NCBI GenBank assembly: GCA_963669415.2
Contig: CAXXPS010000002.1
Location: 1,984,001 to 2,048,000, forward strand
Source: JAWKWH01 sp963669415
GTDB lineage: Bacteria; Pseudomonadota; Alphaproteobacteria; Rhizobiales; Rhizobiaceae
DNA: 64,000 nt
Reading direction: 5' to 3'
Shown here: positions 61,287 through 64,000 of the stretch, one piece after another
Layout: the number at the start of each line of letters is the position of its first letter
Numbering within the stretch: position 1 is the first letter of the stretch
Translations under genes and position numbers: made by a program
Notes under the pieces: model-generated
Seen by the model: only the letters and a program-made list of their open reading frames with translations
The model's database searches: none
What the model was told of the DNA's origin: nothing

Positions 61287-61523
61287 ATGAACCTGCCAGC
61301 GAGATCAGTTGCAGCATTTTTTTTGGCCGTTTCTGTATTCTGGAACACGTCGGCTCATTCCGCCGGTATTGAAAACTGGGGTGTCATCACGCGCACCCAA
61401 TCTCAAAATCTTGGCACGATCAAACGCTCGCATTCGTTGAACTGGGGCATATTGCCAAGAGCGTCCAAAGATGACCAAAGACCGGTAAAGAAACCAGACT
61501 CGCGGGACAAACCTGCTGAATGA
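61287..61523 (+). CDS. Small exported protein with three 11-residue repeats
   Basis: A 78-residue protein with a signal peptide (SVAAFFLAVSVFWNTSAHSA). From residue 30 it carries three imperfect 11-residue units: NWGVITRTQSQ, NLGTIKRSHSL and NWGILPRASKD. The tail is basic and proline-containing. The regular NxGxIxR pattern suggests a short repeated beta or turn structure. No family was recognised. It probably shares an operon with the peptidoglycan-binding-like protein upstream. Confidence 0.6.
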   Translation: MNLPARSVAAFFLAVSVFWNTSAHSAGIENWGVITRTQSQNLGTIKRSHSLNWGILPRASKDDQRPVKKPDSRDKPAE

Positions 61524-61618
61524 GCGGCTATACGAGCCGGAAGCTGAAAACAGTCGATAGGAAACCGGTAAAATACTCCGATTGTTTCCTGCTCTTATGA
61601 TCCGGCATATCACCGCGA

Positions 61619-62033
61619 CTAGAGCGTGTCTTGTTCAAATGGAAACGGTTTGATGGCAGGGGTTTTTCGTCTTGGCTCGGGCATTTTTCGCTTTGCCGGC
61701 GTCAGCCGCGCGAAAATGCCTTCGATAGTGCCGAGCGGACAGGGGCGTTATTGCGGTTCAAAGAAACCGCAAAACGCCTTGGAGAACACCGCAGCGCGAT
61801 GTGAGCATCGTGCGAGGATTTCGACGCAGCCAAGGCGGAAAAGACCGCCAAGCTGATAGCCAGCCAAGTGTTTGACACATATAGCTAAACCGCAATCGTT
61901 TGAACTTGATTCTTCGCGCCCTGAACTGCGTCGCGTGAGCCTGACGGTGTTCACACCGCGGCGTCTCGCGCTTCTTGCCAGGTCACAAACTATCGGCGTT
62001 CAAGCGATTCAATTTGAGCAAGACACGCTCTAG
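61619..62033. mobile_element. MITE-like element, 415 bp, with 22-bp inverted termini
   Basis: The left end CTAGAGCGTGTCTTG (61619-61633) and right end CAAGACACGCTCTAG (62019-62033) are exact inverted copies; extending inward, 21 of 22 bases match. CTAG at both outer ends would fit a TA (IS630/mariner-like) or 4-base target duplication. No transposase frame of useful length lies inside, so it is non-autonomous. Confidence 0.75.
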
Positions 62034-62042
62034 TGAACTTGA

Positions 62043-63458
62043 TCAGCTTACCGCGGCGTCAAGGGAAGTGATTGCCGAACCGCGAAAATCGGAATAATCG
62101 CCGCTTTCTCTTTCCTGGGGGGGCAGCAACTCGGTGTGATGACCTGACCGAAATTGCTCCGGACGGCCGAGCGAGATCAGGCGTATGCCGTGCCTGCAGG
62201 CAGAATTTGAATCGAGAATTCCCCGAAGATCGACGACAATTGGTGAGCGCATAATCTTGCTCGCGGTCTGGAGTTCCAATTGCCGGATAACCGGCCAGTC
62301 TGTAACCACCACGGCCAGATCGGCATCTTCGATACAGGAATACGGGCAATCATGAAATTCCACATCCGAAAGGATACGTTCGGCTTTTTTCACCGCTTGC
62401 GGATCAAATGCGCGAATTGTTGCCCCCTCCAGCTGAAGGTTTTCGATCAATGATAATGCTGGCGATTCACGGACATCATCGGTCCCGGCCTTGAAAGCAA
62501 GACCCAGCACCGCAATCCGCAAACCATCAACCGATCCGCCGGCAGCCGCTCGAACTTTCTCGGCCATTCGAATTTTTCTTGCATTGTTTGCAAGGATTGT
62601 CTGCCGGACGATGCTGAGCGGAACTTCCAACTGTTCGGATGTCTTCAACAGCGTCAGAGTGTCTTTTGGGAAACAGGAGCCGCCATAGCCTGGCCCCGCC
62701 TCGAGAAAACTGGAACCGATCCGGCTGTCCAATCCGATACCTGTAGAGATGTCGCCGACATTGATTTGGGCTTTCTCGCACAAATCCGCAATCTCGTTAA
62801 TGAATGTGATCTTGGTGGCAAGGAATGCATTTGCCGCATATTTGATCATTTCGGCTGCATTTCGTCGGGTTACCAAGACCGGAATGCCCGCGGCCGCAAG
62901 CGGCTGATAAAGCCGTCGCAAGCGATCGCCGGCGGCAGGGTGATCGGCTCCGATAACGACCCGGTCTGGTTTGTTGAAATCACCAATCGCGCTTCCCTCG
63001 CGCAGGAATTCCGGATTTGACGCAACGATCACCTTTCCACTGCGCCCCAGTTCCCGAATAATCTGCTCGATTTCATCACCGGTACCGACCGGAACCGTTG
63101 ATTTGGTGACTATGACGGCACCATCGCTCAGGGATTCTCCAAGCTCGCGAGCCGCTGCGTAGACTGCGCTGAGATCAGCAGAATTGTTTGGTCCGGCCGG
63201 CGTACCGACGCAAATGAACGCAAGTTCGGCTCCTGCCGAATGTTCAGAACAATCCGTCGTGAAAGTCAGCAAACCGGACCGTCTTCCGTTTGCGACAAGT
63301 TCGGCCAATCCGGGTTCGTATATTGGTAAACGCCCTGCGTTCAAATCCGCAACTTTGCCTTTATCGATGTCGGTGCAGACCACCCTATGACCCCAAGAGG
63401 CGAGGCAGGCGCCAGTAACAAGTCCGACATAGCCGGTTCCAAGTACAAGAACTTTCAT
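62043..63458 (-). CDS. ugd: UDP-glucose 6-dehydrogenase
   Basis: A 471-residue NAD-dependent enzyme that oxidises UDP-glucose to UDP-glucuronate. The NAD site is MKVLVLGTGYVGLVTGACLA, the catalytic Cys is in GPGYGGSCFPKDTLTLLK, and VIVTKSTVPVGTGDEIEQII, SNPEFLREGSAIGDF and LGLAFKAGTDDVRESPALSL are further family blocks. It supplies the precursor for the decarboxylase encoded next to it and so for uronate or xylose in the surface polysaccharide. Its end lies only 10 bases from the MITE, so the element may have shortened its 3' flank; the C-terminus is slightly long but plausible. Confidence 0.94.
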   Translation of the reverse strand: MKVLVLGTGYVGLVTGACLASWGHRVVCTDIDKGKVADLNAGRLPIYEPGLAELVANGRRSGLLTFTTDCSEHSAGAELAFICVGTPAGPNNSADLSAVYAAARELGESLSDGAVIVTKSTVPVGTGDEIEQIIRELGRSGKVIVASNPEFLREGSAIGDFNKPDRVVIGADHPAAGDRLRRLYQPLAAAGIPVLVTRRNAAEMIKYAANAFLATKITFINEIADLCEKAQINVGDISTGIGLDSRIGSSFLEAGPGYGGSCFPKDTLTLLKTSEQLEVPLSIVRQTILANNARKIRMAEKVRAAAGGSVDGLRIAVLGLAFKAGTDDVRESPALSLIENLQLEGATIRAFDPQAVKKAERILSDVEFHDCPYSCIEDADLAVVVTDWPVIRQLELQTASKIMRSPIVVDLRGILDSNSACRHGIRLISLGRPEQFRSGHHTELLPPQERESGDYSDFRGSAITSLDAAVS

Positions 63459-63498
63459 TAATCACCCAAACTGCAAACCGTTCAGCCTAATCCAGGAT

Positions 63499-64000
63499 TC
63501 AAACAACAGCAGCAGACGCCGCCTTTCGCTCGGTGAGAGTTTCACTGAAATAGGCGATTGTGTTTTTCAGGCCTATTTTGAGTTCGGTTGTTGGCTGCCA
63601 GGCCAGCGCTTCATTTGCCAACCTGATGTCCGGCCGACGTAGCTTCGGATCATCGGCGGGCAGCGGCAAATAGACAATTTTCGATTTCGAGCCGGTTATC
63701 TGCAGCACGAGATCCACCAACTCGCGAATAGTGAACTCGCCCGGATTGCCCAAATTGACCGGACCGCTTACGGCCCGCGGTGAATTCATCAACTTTATCA
63801 AGCCATCGATCATATCGTCGACATAGCAGAAGGATCGGGTCTGCTCGCCCGTACCGTAAATTGTAATATCTTCGCCCAACAGGGCCTGAACAACCACATT
63901 TGATACGACACGCCCATCGTCGCGCCGCATACCGGGCCCATAGGTATTGAAAATGCGGGCAACCTTGATCTCTGTTCCCCTGGTTCGGTGAAAGTCGAAG
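63499..64000 (-). CDS. UDP-glucuronate decarboxylase (UDP-xylose synthase), C-terminal part
   Basis: The last 167 residues of an extended short-chain dehydrogenase/reductase are visible. IKVARIFNTYGPGMRRDDGR, VVSNVVVQALLGEDITIYG, TRSFCYVDDMIDGLIKLM, NLGNPGEFTIRELVDLVL and LPLPADDPKLRRPDIRLA are typical of UXS, which turns UDP-glucuronate into UDP-xylose. It lies just upstream of ugd on the same strand (41 bases apart), so the two form consecutive steps. The catalytic YxxxK part is outside the window. Confidence 0.88.
   Translation of the reverse strand, partial: FDFHRTRGTEIKVARIFNTYGPGMRRDDGRVVSNVVVQALLGEDITIYGTGEQTRSFCYVDDMIDGLIKLMNSPRAVSGPVNLGNPGEFTIRELVDLVLQITGSKSKIVYLPLPADDPKLRRPDIRLANEALAWQPTTELKIGLKNTIAYFSETLTERKAASAAVV

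Noticed and set aside
1..64000. CRISPR array, rRNA operon or complete tRNA gene
   Set aside because: None was seen. Repeats found are few, irregular or paired, and the only tRNA-like sequence is a 3' fragment.

Overview
The window looks like a chromosomal segment of an alphaproteobacterium, most likely Hyphomicrobiales (Rhizobiales). The reasons are moderate GC, Tat-exported oxidases, TadG-like proteins, a BadF-type amino-sugar kinase with a NagB-II-type isomerase, S-Me-THD/HyuA pairs, and a tRNA-Arg(CCT) attachment site with a DUF4102-type integrase. No species call is justified from sequence alone.

Layout. (1) 0-1.4 kb: the start of an amide/urea-type ABC substrate-binding protein and an isochorismatase-fold amidohydrolase. 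(2) 1.8-4.7 kb: two tail-to-tail paralogous TadG-like envelope proteins. (3) 5.4-21.5 kb: a large copper module. It holds three multicopper oxidases, three small or diheme c-type cytochromes, a cytochrome c'-like protein with a Met-rich insert, a CopA ATPase with YHS and heavy-metal-binding domains, CueR, His-rich and Met-rich small proteins, a CcdA-like protein and an MFS transporter. Three promoters have the 19-bp spacer and CTTCCA/TGGAAG dyad of CueR, and all three put the first ATG 6-7 bases after the -10, which predicts leaderless mRNAs. A fourth MerR-type promoter precedes the CcdA-like gene. (4) 22-23.6 kb: a tyrosine integrase and a 50-base 3' fragment of tRNA-Arg(CCT). Their geometry fits the right end (attR) of an integrated island that extends leftward and carries the copper module. 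(5) 24-28 kb: an IS110-family transposase remnant, then a secreted caspase-fold protein with a very long TPR region.

(6) 28.1-44.6 kb: a catabolic region built from two HyuA-like proteins, three DUF917/S-methyl-thiohydantoin-desulfurase-like proteins, an Asp/Glu/hydantoin racemase, a complete polyamine-type ABC importer, a truncated MalT/LuxR-type regulator, a nitroreductase, an M19 dipeptidase and an acetamidase/formamidase. This suggests uptake and degradation of a hydantoin- or thiohydantoin-like compound. (7) 44.6-54 kb: a divergent amino-sugar/peptidoglycan recycling locus. nagK-gntR-nagB-II-nagA run leftward, each overlapping the next by ATGA; murQ and a CUT1 sugar ABC importer run rightward. 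Paired 11-bp-period direct repeats in the shared control region are likely GntR sites. (8) 54-64 kb: an IS3 remnant, then surface-polysaccharide genes (sulfotransferase-like, glycosyltransferases, Ugd, UDP-glucuronate decarboxylase), small secreted proteins, an unusually AT-rich intergenic stretch and a 415-bp MITE-like element.

The best candidates for undescribed systems are the CueR-controlled oxidase/cytochrome chain with leaderless promoters and the doubled HyuA/DUF917 cluster.
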